Translations under genes and position numbers: made by a program
The notes under the pieces: generated by a model
What the model was told of the DNA's origin: nothing
Database searches by the model: none
What the model saw: only the letters and a program-made list of their open reading frames with translations
Part shown: positions 1-6,749 of the stretch, one piece after another
How the letters are laid out: the number at the start of each line of letters is the position of its first letter
How positions within the stretch are numbered: position 1 is the stretch's first letter
Assembly (NCBI GenBank): GCA_947585745.1
Contig: CANPXF010000007.1
Location: 1-64,000 of the forward strand
Length of the DNA: 64,000 nucleotides
Source: an uncultured Clostridia bacterium
Lineage (GTDB): Bacteria; Bacillota; Clostridia; Oscillospirales; Acutalibacteraceae
Direction of reading: 5' to 3'

Positions 1-99
1 TTATACTGCACTTAAATACGCCGAGCGTTTGAAAAAGAAAATCTTTTATCTTTAAGAAAAACTCATTAACCGCATATGAAACAATTCCCGTTTCACAAA

Positions 100-134
100 G
101 AAAAAAGAGGTTGCCCGAAAATAGGCAACCTCTT
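100..134 (-). terminator. Rho-independent terminator of the ylxM-ffh-rpsP-khpA operon
   Basis: An 11-bp perfect stem (AAGAGGTTGCC at 105-115 with GGCAACCTCTT at 124-134) is followed, on the minus strand, by a run of T. It lies directly downstream of khpA. On the plus strand there is no good T run, so it works best for minus-strand transcription. Confidence 0.85.
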
Positions 135-149
135 AATTTCAGGTTAATA

Positions 150-383
150 TCAGTCAATCTCAACCATAACCTTCTGCTCAGTTCTAACTGCGGCAGAACG
201 TGCGATTGTGCGGATAGCCTTTGCAATTCTACCCTGCTTACCGATAATGCGTCCCATATCGTCCTCGGCAACGTGGATGTGATAAACAACTACGTCCTCC
301 TCGTTGGGAGCGTCCGCCGTAACCTCTACAGCGTCGGGATTTTCAACTAAACCCTTTGCAATAACTGTAAGTAAATCCTGCAT
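150..383 (-). CDS. khpA: KH-domain RNA-binding protein KhpA (YlqC family)
   Basis: A 77-residue cytoplasmic KH-domain protein. Relatives bind RNA and act with KhpB in RNA handling and cell elongation. The KH GxxG loop is visible as GKQG at residues 48-51, inside IIGKQGRIAKAI. I use the ATG at 383 rather than the in-frame ATG 30 bases upstream because AGGAAG lies 8 bases before it and MQDLLTVIAKGLVEN is the usual family N-terminus. It is the last gene of ylxM-ffh-rpsP-khpA. The rimM, trmD and rplS genes that often follow in Firmicutes are absent and a terminator comes at once. Confidence 0.9.
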   Translation of the reverse strand: MQDLLTVIAKGLVENPDAVEVTADAPNEEDVVVYHIHVAEDDMGRIIGKQGRIAKAIRTIARSAAVRTEQKVMVEID

Positions 384-436
384 TTCTAAATCTTCCTTTC
401 CATTTCTTTGCATTTTAATATAGGAACATACTGATT

Positions 437-682
437 TTATTCAATATATCCGTTTTTCTTTAATAGCGCCTTTACGGTATCAGTAGGCTGTGCGCCGTTG
501 GCAATCCACTTCTTGACTGCCTCACCGTCAACCTTGAACTCCGACGGGTTTTTTAAGATGTCATATGTGCCGATTTCCTCAATGAAACGACCGTCACGGG
601 GATACCTTGAATCGGCTACAACGACGCGGTAGAACGGAGCTTTCTTTGCGCCCATTCTTCTGAGTCTGATTTTTACTGCCAT
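437..682 (-). CDS. rpsP: 30S ribosomal protein S16
   Basis: An 81-residue S16, the normal length, beginning [19 protein letters not shown], which is diagnostic for the family. S16 binds 16S rRNA and helps assemble the 30S body. GGAGGTGAT lies just upstream of the ATG on the minus strand. It sits between ffh and khpA, as in many Firmicutes. A strong intercistronic hairpin at 721-751 separates it from ffh and may let S16 be produced at a level different from Ffh. Confidence 0.97.
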   Translation of the reverse strand: MAVKIRLRRMGAKKAPFYRVVVADSRYPRDGRFIEEIGTYDILKNPSEFKVDGEAVKKWIANGAQPTDTVKALLKKNGYIE

Positions 683-720
683 TTTTCATCACCTCCGATT
701 AATAATTTAATTTATTTATT

Positions 721-751
721 AACCAAAAGTTATTGGTTCAATAACTTGGTT
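721..751 (-). other. Intercistronic hairpin between ffh and rpsP
   Basis: Read on the minus strand, AACCA and AGTTATTG pair with CAATAACT and TGGTT, giving about 13 bp with a two-base bulge. The hairpin sits between the ffh stop and the rpsP ribosome-binding site. No U run follows, so it looks like an mRNA-processing or stabilising structure rather than a terminator. Function is inferred. Confidence 0.5.
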
Positions 752-760
752 TAAAGCAAT

Positions 761-2119
761 TTAAAATCCGGGAAAGCCTCCGCCCGGCATACCCGGCATT
801 CCGGGCATACGCATAGCGCGCTTTTTCTTCCCCTTGCCGTTAAATTGGCGCATCATTTTCTGCATTTCCCTAAGCTGTTTTAAAAGGCGGTTAACCTCTT
901 CGACGCTTCTGCCCGAACCCGAGGCAATTCTGCGCTTTCTGCTCGGGTTAATAAGGTCAGGCTTTTCCCTTTCCTCAGGCGTCATTGAAAGTATAATCGC
1001 CTGAGTCCAGTCAAGCGCTCTGTCGTTTATATCAACATCGTCAAGCTTGTTTCCCACTCCGGGAATTTTTGAAAGTATTCCTTTAAGCGGTCCCATTTTT
1101 TTAATCTGCTCAAACTGCGCCAAAAGGTCGTTGAAGTCCATTTTATTGCGGAGCATTTTCTTCGCTACTTCTTCAGCCTTTTTTTCGTCGAGCTTTTCCT
1201 CCGCCTGCTCGATAAGGGTTAAAACGTCGCCCATTCCGAGAATACGGCTCGCCATACGGTCGGGGTGGAACTGCTCCAAATCCTCAAGCTTTTCACCGAT
1301 ACCCGCAAACTTAATCGGAGTACCCGTAACCTGCTTTACGGAAAGCGCCGCTCCGCCTCGGGTATCGCCGTCAAGTTTGGTTATAATCACACCCGAAATT
1401 TTCAAAAGCTCGTTAAAGCTTTTTGCCACGTTTACGGCGTCCTGACCTGTCATCGAATCTATAACAAGAAGAATTTCCTTCGGATTAACCTCGGCTTTAA
1501 GGTTTTTAAGCTTGTCCATCAGCTCCTCGTCAATATGAAGACGACCCGCCGTATCGAGAATTACTACGTCATTACCGTAATCCTTAGCGTGCTTAACTGC
1601 CTCTTTCGCGATTTTGACGGGATTGCTCTGTCCCATTTCAAAAACGCTCACGCCCGCCTTTTCTCCGACAACCTTAAGCTGTTCTATAGCCGCGGGACGG
1701 TAAACGTCGCAGGCGACGAGCAGAGGTCTGTGGTTCTGCTTTTTCAGCATAAGCGCAAGCTTACCGCTGTGGGTAGTTTTACCCGAACCCTGAAGTCCGC
1801 ACATCATAATTACCGTCGGCGGATGGGAGGAAAATTCAAGACGCGCCGTTTCAGAGCCCATAAGCTCGGTAAGCTCCTCGTTAACAATTTTAACTACCAT
1901 TTGCGCCGGAGTAAGGCTTTCCATAACGTCGCTTCCTATAGCGCGTTCGGTAACCTTATTGGTAAATTCCTTAGCAACCTTATAGTTAACGTCAGCCTCT
2001 AAAAGCGCAAGTCTGACCTCACGCATAGCCTCTTTTACGTCGGATTCATTTAATTTACCTTTATTTTTAAGACGCTTAAACGCGCCTGAAAGCTTTTCGG
2101 ATAATCCTTCAAAAGCCAT
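761..2119 (-). CDS. ffh: Signal recognition particle protein Ffh (SRP54)
   Basis: A 452-residue GTPase that binds SRP RNA and targets signal-peptide-bearing ribosomes to FtsY at the membrane. The order is an N helical bundle, the NG GTPase with P-loop GLQGSGKTT (108-116), DTAGRLHIDEE and TKLDGDTRGG, then a C-terminal M domain rich in Met and Gly (MRMPGMPGMPGG) that holds the signal-sequence groove. Length is normal. It lies 10 bases downstream of ylxM, its usual partner. Confidence 0.98.
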   Translation of the reverse strand: MAFEGLSEKLSGAFKRLKNKGKLNESDVKEAMREVRLALLEADVNYKVAKEFTNKVTERAIGSDVMESLTPAQMVVKIVNEELTELMGSETARLEFSSHPPTVIMMCGLQGSGKTTHSGKLALMLKKQNHRPLLVACDVYRPAAIEQLKVVGEKAGVSVFEMGQSNPVKIAKEAVKHAKDYGNDVVILDTAGRLHIDEELMDKLKNLKAEVNPKEILLVIDSMTGQDAVNVAKSFNELLKISGVIITKLDGDTRGGAALSVKQVTGTPIKFAGIGEKLEDLEQFHPDRMASRILGMGDVLTLIEQAEEKLDEKKAEEVAKKMLRNKMDFNDLLAQFEQIKKMGPLKGILSKIPGVGNKLDDVDINDRALDWTQAIILSMTPEEREKPDLINPSRKRRIASGSGRSVEEVNRLLKQLREMQKMMRQFNGKGKKKRAMRMPGMPGMPGGGFPGF

Positions 2120-2129
2120 AAACCTACCT

Positions 2130-2468
2130 CTATTCGTGTAAGGATTTCGCGGTATCTATAATCTGCTGTACCGTGTTTTTATCATAGCCGTCAGCAAGCT
2201 CTTCCGCTAAACTCTCAATCTTATAAAGTCCCATTTCGGTTTTCTGAAACCTCTTCATCAGCCCGAGCTTTTCTTCATATGAAAAAAGCAAATTCTCGGC
2301 GCGCTTTATAGAATCGCGCACGCCCTGTCGCGTTATATTAAGCTGGTCGGCAATTTCCGAAAGGGAAAGGTCATCGTTATAATAAAGAGTTACAGTCTGT
2401 TGCTGTTGTTCCTTTAAAAGCTGACCGTAAAAATCAAACAGCAGAGAGATTTCTATATTTTTTTCCAA
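2130..2468 (-). CDS. ylxM: YlxM-family (UPF0122) helix-turn-helix protein
   Basis: A 112-residue sigma-70 region-4-like HTH protein that is almost always encoded just before ffh; streptococcal relatives modulate the SRP. The HTH is visible in LSLSEIADQLNITRQGVRD, followed by KRAENLLFSYEEKLGLM. It starts with TTG, with GGAG five bases before it. It is the first gene of the operon, with a strong promoter about 55 bases upstream. The longer acidic C-terminus after residue 80 is less conserved. Confidence 0.9.
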   Translation of the reverse strand: MEKNIEISLLFDFYGQLLKEQQQQTVTLYYNDDLSLSEIADQLNITRQGVRDSIKRAENLLFSYEEKLGLMKRFQKTEMGLYKIESLAEELADGYDKNTVQQIIDTAKSLHE

Positions 2469-2521
2469 AGCTACTCCGCCTTTGCCGTTTAGTGTAAAGC
2501 AATTTTCTTTACAGCGAAGCT

Positions 2522-2550
2522 ATTATAATATAAAGCGGTAAATTTGTCAA
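2522..2550 (-). promoter_or_regulatory. Sigma-A promoter of the ylxM operon
   Basis: On the minus strand the -35 box TTGACA (2545-2550) and the -10 box TATAAT (2522-2527) are both consensus, with a 17-base spacer. The leader contains a small hairpin (TGTAAAG/CTTTACA, 2493-2513) before the TTG start of ylxM. Confidence 0.88.
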
Positions 2551-2802
2551 TACTTTATTTATAAAAGAACAATGAAACGTCAAATAATCAGAAATACATT
2601 CCTATATAATTTTGTTGATTTTGTCTTAATAAATTTGACATTAAGATTTTTTTGCAACAAAAAAAGCTTAAAAAGAGTAAAAAATATGTTAATATCTACC
2701 CTCAAAAGCCCGATTTTTTATGCTTTTATGCACATTTCCTACAAAGTTTAAAAAAAAGTGAAATTAATGGGATTTTCTGATGATTTTTTTAAATTATTGT
2801 GT

Positions 2803-2808
2803 TATAAT
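2803..2808 (+). promoter_or_regulatory. Likely -10 element of the phoH operon promoter
   Basis: TATAAT at 2803-2808 lies about 45 bases upstream of the phoH start. No good -35 box is seen 16-18 bases upstream. The rest of the 384-bp divergent region 2469-2852 is AT-rich and contains no further recognisable gene or RNA. Confidence 0.5.
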
Positions 2809-2852
2809 ACTGTCAACATTGTTCTCACACATTAGTTGAAAGAGGAGATTTT

Positions 2853-3821
2853 ATTACGGAAAATTCTTTTAGCATCGGAAGAACCGAACACGCCGTTGCT
2901 CTTTTCGGAAGTTTTGACGAAAACATCAAATTAATCGAAAGAGAGTTTAACGTTAAAATCACCGTCCGCGGCGACGAGCTTAAAATAAGCGGCGACGACG
3001 AGAATGTCTTTAAAACAGGCAAGGTTTTAGAAGCGCTTATGCACTTTATAAATCGAGGTGAAAATTTAAGCGAACAGAATGTCCGCTACTGTATCTCAAC
3101 GGTAAATGACGGTACTTCCGACAGCTTTGAAAAGCTTGCAGACGACTGTATCTGCATAACTGCCAAAGGAAAACCGATTAAGCCCAAAACGATAGGTCAG
3201 AAAAAATATTGCAAGGCGATTTCGGATAATACCATAACCTTTGGAGTCGGACCTGCCGGAACGGGAAAAACCTACCTTGCGGTAGCTATGGCGGTAACCG
3301 CTTTCAGAAGCAAACAGATTAACCGTATTATCCTCACACGCCCGGCTGTTGAGGCGGGCGAAAAGCTCGGATTTCTTCCGGGCGATTTGCAGAGCAAGGT
3401 CGACCCTTACCTGCGCCCTCTGTACGACGCGCTGTTCGATATGCTCGGAGTTGAAACCTACCACAAATACGTCGAAAAAGGAAATATCGAAATTGCTCCG
3501 CTGGCATATATGAGAGGCCGTACGCTCGACGACAGCTTTATCATTCTTGACGAGGCGCAAAACACTACCAAAGAACAGATGAAAATGTTTCTTACGCGTC
3601 TGGGATTTAACAGCAAAATGGTTGTTACGGGCGACATAACTCAAATCGACCTTCCGAGCGGAGCCAAGAGCGGTCTAAAGGATTGCCTCAGGATTTTAAG
3701 GGGAATCAAGGATATAGCTCAATGTAAATTCAACGAAAAGGATGTTGTCAGACATCGGCTTGTGCAGGACATAATTAAAGCTTACGAGAAAAACGAGGTG
3801 ACAAGGAATGACAGAAAATAA
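2853..3821 (+). CDS. phoH: PhoH-family ATPase, apparent ATT start
   Basis: A PhoH/YqfH-family P-loop ATPase; the role is incompletely known and is linked to RNA metabolism through its neighbour ybeY. Walker A GPAGTGKTYLAV is at about residue 133 and Walker B SFIILDEAQN at about 229-238. The first ATG (3039) would remove 62 residues that match the conserved family N-terminus (HAVALFGSFDENIKLIE). Upstream in frame there is no ATG, GTG or TTG before a TAA at 2805. The ATT at 2853 has a perfect AGAGGAG 5 bases before it. I therefore call a 322-residue protein starting at ATT. It overlaps ybeY by 14 bases. Confidence 0.85.
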   Translation: MTENSFSIGRTEHAVALFGSFDENIKLIEREFNVKITVRGDELKISGDDENVFKTGKVLEALMHFINRGENLSEQNVRYCISTVNDGTSDSFEKLADDCICITAKGKPIKPKTIGQKKYCKAISDNTITFGVGPAGTGKTYLAVAMAVTAFRSKQINRIILTRPAVEAGEKLGFLPGDLQSKVDPYLRPLYDALFDMLGVETYHKYVEKGNIEIAPLAYMRGRTLDDSFIILDEAQNTTKEQMKMFLTRLGFNSKMVVTGDITQIDLPSGAKSGLKDCLRILRGIKDIAQCKFNEKDVVRHRLVQDIIKAYEKNEVTRNDRK

Positions 3822-4311
3822 GATTCGCGTAATCATTACCAACAATCAAAAAGCAATTAAAATCCCTACAGGGCTTAGAATGCTTATCAGACGTTGCTGC
3901 CATGCCGTACTCGAGCTCGAACAGTTCGAGGGCCCCGCTGAAATTAGCGTAACTTTTACTGATAACGAGGGGATTAGGAAACTCAACGCTCAGTACAGAA
4001 ACATTGATTCGGCAACAGATGTGCTTTCGTTCCCTATGGGCGAGAACGGGCAGTACGACACTAATCAGGAAACAGGAGCAAAAATTTTGGGAGATGTCGT
4101 TATCTCTGTGGAAAAGGCTGTGGAACAGGCAGACGCGTACGGACATTCACTGCAGAGAGAAGTCGGCTACTTAACCGCGCACAGTATACTCCATTTGCTC
4201 GGTTACGACCATACCGGCAATATGGAAAGAGTGAGAATGAGAGAGAAAGAGGAGCTCGTTATGGACCAGCTCGGACTTCCCGCCTCATCAAGCTACATTG
4301 TTAATCAATGA
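3808..4311 (+). CDS. ybeY: Endoribonuclease YbeY (16S rRNA maturation)
   Basis: A 167-residue zinc-dependent RNase needed for 16S rRNA 3'-end maturation and ribosome quality control. The metal site is the HSILHLLGYDH signature with His125, His129 and His135. Length is normal. The start lies inside the end of phoH with AAGG just upstream, which suggests translational coupling. Order phoH-ybeY-dgkA-era matches Bacillus and many Clostridia. Confidence 0.96.
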   Translation: MTENKIRVIITNNQKAIKIPTGLRMLIRRCCHAVLELEQFEGPAEISVTFTDNEGIRKLNAQYRNIDSATDVLSFPMGENGQYDTNQETGAKILGDVVISVEKAVEQADAYGHSLQREVGYLTAHSILHLLGYDHTGNMERVRMREKEELVMDQLGLPASSSYIVNQ

Positions 4312-4793
4312 AAAAACAACTGAAAAGCTTTTGTAACGCATTTAAAGGCTTTTTGTCCGCTTTGAAAAGCGAAGGACATCTGCGATTCCATTTTATCGCC
4401 GCTATTTATGTAATTATATTCAGCTTCTTTTTCGATTTGAGCGTTACTCAATGGGCTGTTGTAATTTTACTTATCGCAGGCGTATTAAGCGCCGAATTAT
4501 TTAACACCGCTTTGGAGAAGCTTTGCGACAAGGTCACAACCGAATACAGCAAACGTATTAAATCAGTAAAGGATATATCATCAACCGCGGTTTTGGTTTT
4601 TGCGGTTTCGGCATTAGTAATAGCATTTTTATTCTACTTTATAAATACTGACAAAATCTCATATATCGCGCTCTATCTTCTGAAAAATCCCGTGCTGTTG
4701 ATTTTATTTGTTTTATCGCTTATAATATCGGTAGTATTTATATTTACGGGTTTCAGAGGGATAGCAAAGCTTTTCTGCAAATCAAAGAAGTAA
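4308..4793 (+). CDS. dgkA: Diacylglycerol/undecaprenol kinase family membrane protein
   Basis: A 161-residue DgkA-family integral membrane kinase; Firmicute members phosphorylate undecaprenol for cell-wall lipid carrier recycling. The conserved core SAELFNTALEKLCDKV is at 61-76, with membrane segments near 28-42, 46-62 and 90-113. Typical members are about 120-130 residues. This one has an additional hydrophobic C-terminal segment (about 120-152), so it is longer than usual. The start ATGA overlaps the ybeY stop. I cannot tell which lipid is the substrate. Confidence 0.88.
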   Translation: MKKQLKSFCNAFKGFLSALKSEGHLRFHFIAAIYVIIFSFFFDLSVTQWAVVILLIAGVLSAELFNTALEKLCDKVTTEYSKRIKSVKDISSTAVLVFAVSALVIAFLFYFINTDKISYIALYLLKNPVLLILFVLSLIISVVFIFTGFRGIAKLFCKSKK

Positions 4794-4797
4794 TATA

Positions 4798-4824
4798 CAG
4801 AGCTGTCTTTCCGAGACGGCTCTG
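4798..4824 (+). terminator. Hairpin between dgkA and era, possible attenuator
   Basis: CAGAGCTGTCT (4798-4808) pairs with AGACGGCTCTG (4814-4824), giving 11 bp with one G-U pair and a 5-base loop, followed by TTTGTCTG. It resembles a weak intrinsic terminator and sits just before the era ribosome-binding site, so it could partly limit read-through into era. Attenuation is inferred. Confidence 0.5.
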
Positions 4825-4843
4825 TTTGTCTGTGAGGTAATTT

Positions 4844-5758
4844 ATGAACAATAATAAAAAATCCGCGTTCATAGCGATTGTCGGACGCCCAAACGTCGGA
4901 AAGAGCTCGCTTTTAAACTGTATTTTAAAGACAAAAGTGGCTATAGTTTCAAGCAAGCCTCAAACTACAAGAACAAAAATCACCGGTATTTTAACCGAGG
5001 GAGATGTTCAGCTCGTTTTCGTTGACACCCCCGGTATGCACAAGCCAAAAACCTCGCTCGGAAAATATATGGTTCGCTCAATAAGCGAAAGCGTAAACGG
5101 CGTTGACTGCTGTATGCTCGTAGTCGAGGCGGACAGAGAGCCCTCGCCCGTTGAGCTTAACCTGATTGAAAAATTTAAGAGTATGCAAATGCCCGCAATT
5201 CTCGCCATTAATAAAATAGACACCCTCAAAGAAAAAGAAGCTCTTATGAAACAGATTTTAACCTACAGCTCGCTTTATGATTTTGAGGCGGTAGTACCTG
5301 TCTGTGCAGTTGACGGAAACGGAGTTGACGAGCTTAAAGACGAGCTTAAAAAGCAAGCGGTCGAGGGAGGACATTTCTTTGAAGACGACGCGCTTACCGA
5401 CCAGCCGGAGAGAGTTTTGGCGAGTGAAATAATACGCGAAAAAATCCTAAGGCTCTGTGACAAGGAAATCCCCCACGGAATTGCCGTCGTTATCGAAAAA
5501 ATGCGTATGCGGAAGGATAAGGAAATTCTCGATATCGACGCGACAATCTACTGCGAAAGAGAAACACATAAACGAATTTTAATCGGAAAACAGGGAAATA
5601 TGCTTAAAAAAATTTCAACATATTCAAGACAGGATATGGAAAATTTCTTCGGCTGTAAGGTCTTTTTGCAATGCTGGATTAAGGTTAAGGAGGATTGGAG
5701 AAACAGTATCCAAATGATGAGAAATTTCGGATACGACGAAAACGACTTTAAACAGTAA
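4844..5758 (+). CDS. era: GTPase Era
   Basis: A 304-residue essential GTPase that binds the 3' end of 16S rRNA during 30S assembly. The GTPase motifs are all visible: G1 GRPNVGKSS near residue 14, G3 DTPGMH and G4 NKID. The C-terminal KH domain contains LIGKQGNMLKKIS. Length is normal. It is fourth in phoH-ybeY-dgkA-era, consistent with a ribosome maturation operon, and is followed by the YqzL-like small gene and recO. Confidence 0.98.
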   Translation: MNNNKKSAFIAIVGRPNVGKSSLLNCILKTKVAIVSSKPQTTRTKITGILTEGDVQLVFVDTPGMHKPKTSLGKYMVRSISESVNGVDCCMLVVEADREPSPVELNLIEKFKSMQMPAILAINKIDTLKEKEALMKQILTYSSLYDFEAVVPVCAVDGNGVDELKDELKKQAVEGGHFFEDDALTDQPERVLASEIIREKILRLCDKEIPHGIAVVIEKMRMRKDKEILDIDATIYCERETHKRILIGKQGNMLKKISTYSRQDMENFFGCKVFLQCWIKVKEDWRNSIQMMRNFGYDENDFKQ

Positions 5759-5874
5759 ATTTTTTTCAGATTTTTGTATTAACAATATCAGACTGCTTTG
5801 GTAATAATTACTGAACGCTTAATACTGAATACCGAATTGCCGTTCGTAGAACAATAAATTCGGGTGATATAATT

Positions 5875-6051
5875 ATGAATGAGATAGACGCCTGGAACGC
5901 ATTTTGGTACAGCGGAAGAATATATGACTATCTGATGTATAAAAGTATTCATAACGACCGAGTAAAGAGTGGCGAGGCCACGGAGAGTAAAGATGAAATT
6001 TATAACAAACGGACTTATAATCAAGGAACAGAATATCGGGGAGAGGGATAA
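5875..6051 (+). CDS. YqzL-like small protein overlapping recO
   Basis: A 58-codon reading frame between era and recO. Its first part (WNAFWYSGRIYDYLMYK) resembles YqzL of Bacillus, a small protein encoded at exactly this place with the pattern W-x-x-F-x-x-x-G-x-I-x-x-Y-L. The ATG at 5875 is preceded by GGGTGAT. The frame runs 59 bases into recO, and its hydrophilic tail after residue 35 may be only overlap coding. The function of YqzL is unknown. Confidence 0.6.
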   Translation: MNEIDAWNAFWYSGRIYDYLMYKSIHNDRVKSGEATESKDEIYNKRTYNQGTEYRGEG

Positions 6052-6742
6052 ACTCGTCACGGCTTTAACCGAAAGTCACGGAGTAGTTAAGGGATTTGCC
6101 CACGGAGCAAAAGATATTAAAAGCTCAAAATCATCGGCAACGGGACTTCTCTCCTACTCCAGACTTACTCTCCACAAACGCAGGGACAGCTATCTTATCG
6201 GCGACGCCAAAACAATTAAAATTTTTTCGGGAATTAGAAAAAGTATTGAAAATATGTATCTGGCTCAGTATTTCTGCGAGCTCTCGGGCGCAGTATGCCC
6301 AAAAGAGCAGGAGGCGAAAAAACAGTTAAGTCTGATTTTAAACGCGCTCTACCTGCTTTCCGAAAACAAAAAAGAGCTTTCCGTCGTAAAGCCCTGCGTA
6401 GAGCTAAGGCTTATGTGCCTTTCGGGCTATATGCCCGATATTATGATGTGCAGAGAATGCGGTGAATACGAAAAAGACGTTATGATGTTTCTGCCGAAAA
6501 TCGGGCAGTTAATCTGTAAAGACTGCCTTGAAAAGGAAGAAGATAACAATTTAAAAATTAAGCTTAATATAAGTACGCTTACCGCAATGAGGCATTGCTG
6601 TTACTGCGACGCTGAAAAATTATTCTCGTTTTCTCTTCCCGAAAAAGATTTGAAAACGCTTAATTTTTGCAGTGAAGAATACATAAAATTTATATTGGAA
6701 CGTGATTTTAAAACATTAAGATTTCTTAAAACTATCATATAG
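5993..6742 (+). CDS. recO: DNA repair protein RecO
   Basis: A 249-residue protein that loads RecA onto SSB-coated single-stranded DNA with RecR. The N-terminal OB fold begins MKFITNGLIIKEQNIGERDKL. A zinc site is visible as CRECGEY and LICKDC around residues 147-170. I prefer the ATG at 5993, which has GGAGAG 5 bases upstream, over the in-frame GTG at 5969, which would add a basic MARPRRVK segment with no good ribosome-binding site. It overlaps the YqzL-like frame. Confidence 0.94.
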   Translation: MKFITNGLIIKEQNIGERDKLVTALTESHGVVKGFAHGAKDIKSSKSSATGLLSYSRLTLHKRRDSYLIGDAKTIKIFSGIRKSIENMYLAQYFCELSGAVCPKEQEAKKQLSLILNALYLLSENKKELSVVKPCVELRLMCLSGYMPDIMMCRECGEYEKDVMMFLPKIGQLICKDCLEKEEDNNLKIKLNISTLTAMRHCCYCDAEKLFSFSLPEKDLKTLNFCSEEYIKFILERDFKTLRFLKTII

Positions 6743-6749
6743 GTGGAAT

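Noticed and set aside
1..55. Open plus-strand frame ending in TAA at 53-55, possibly the tail of a gene entering from the left.
   Set aside because: Only 17 codons with no recognisable motif. I cannot tell it from chance.
1265..2002. Long open frame opposite ffh.
   Set aside because: It lies entirely antisense to a clear ffh gene and has no ribosome-binding site or recognisable protein.
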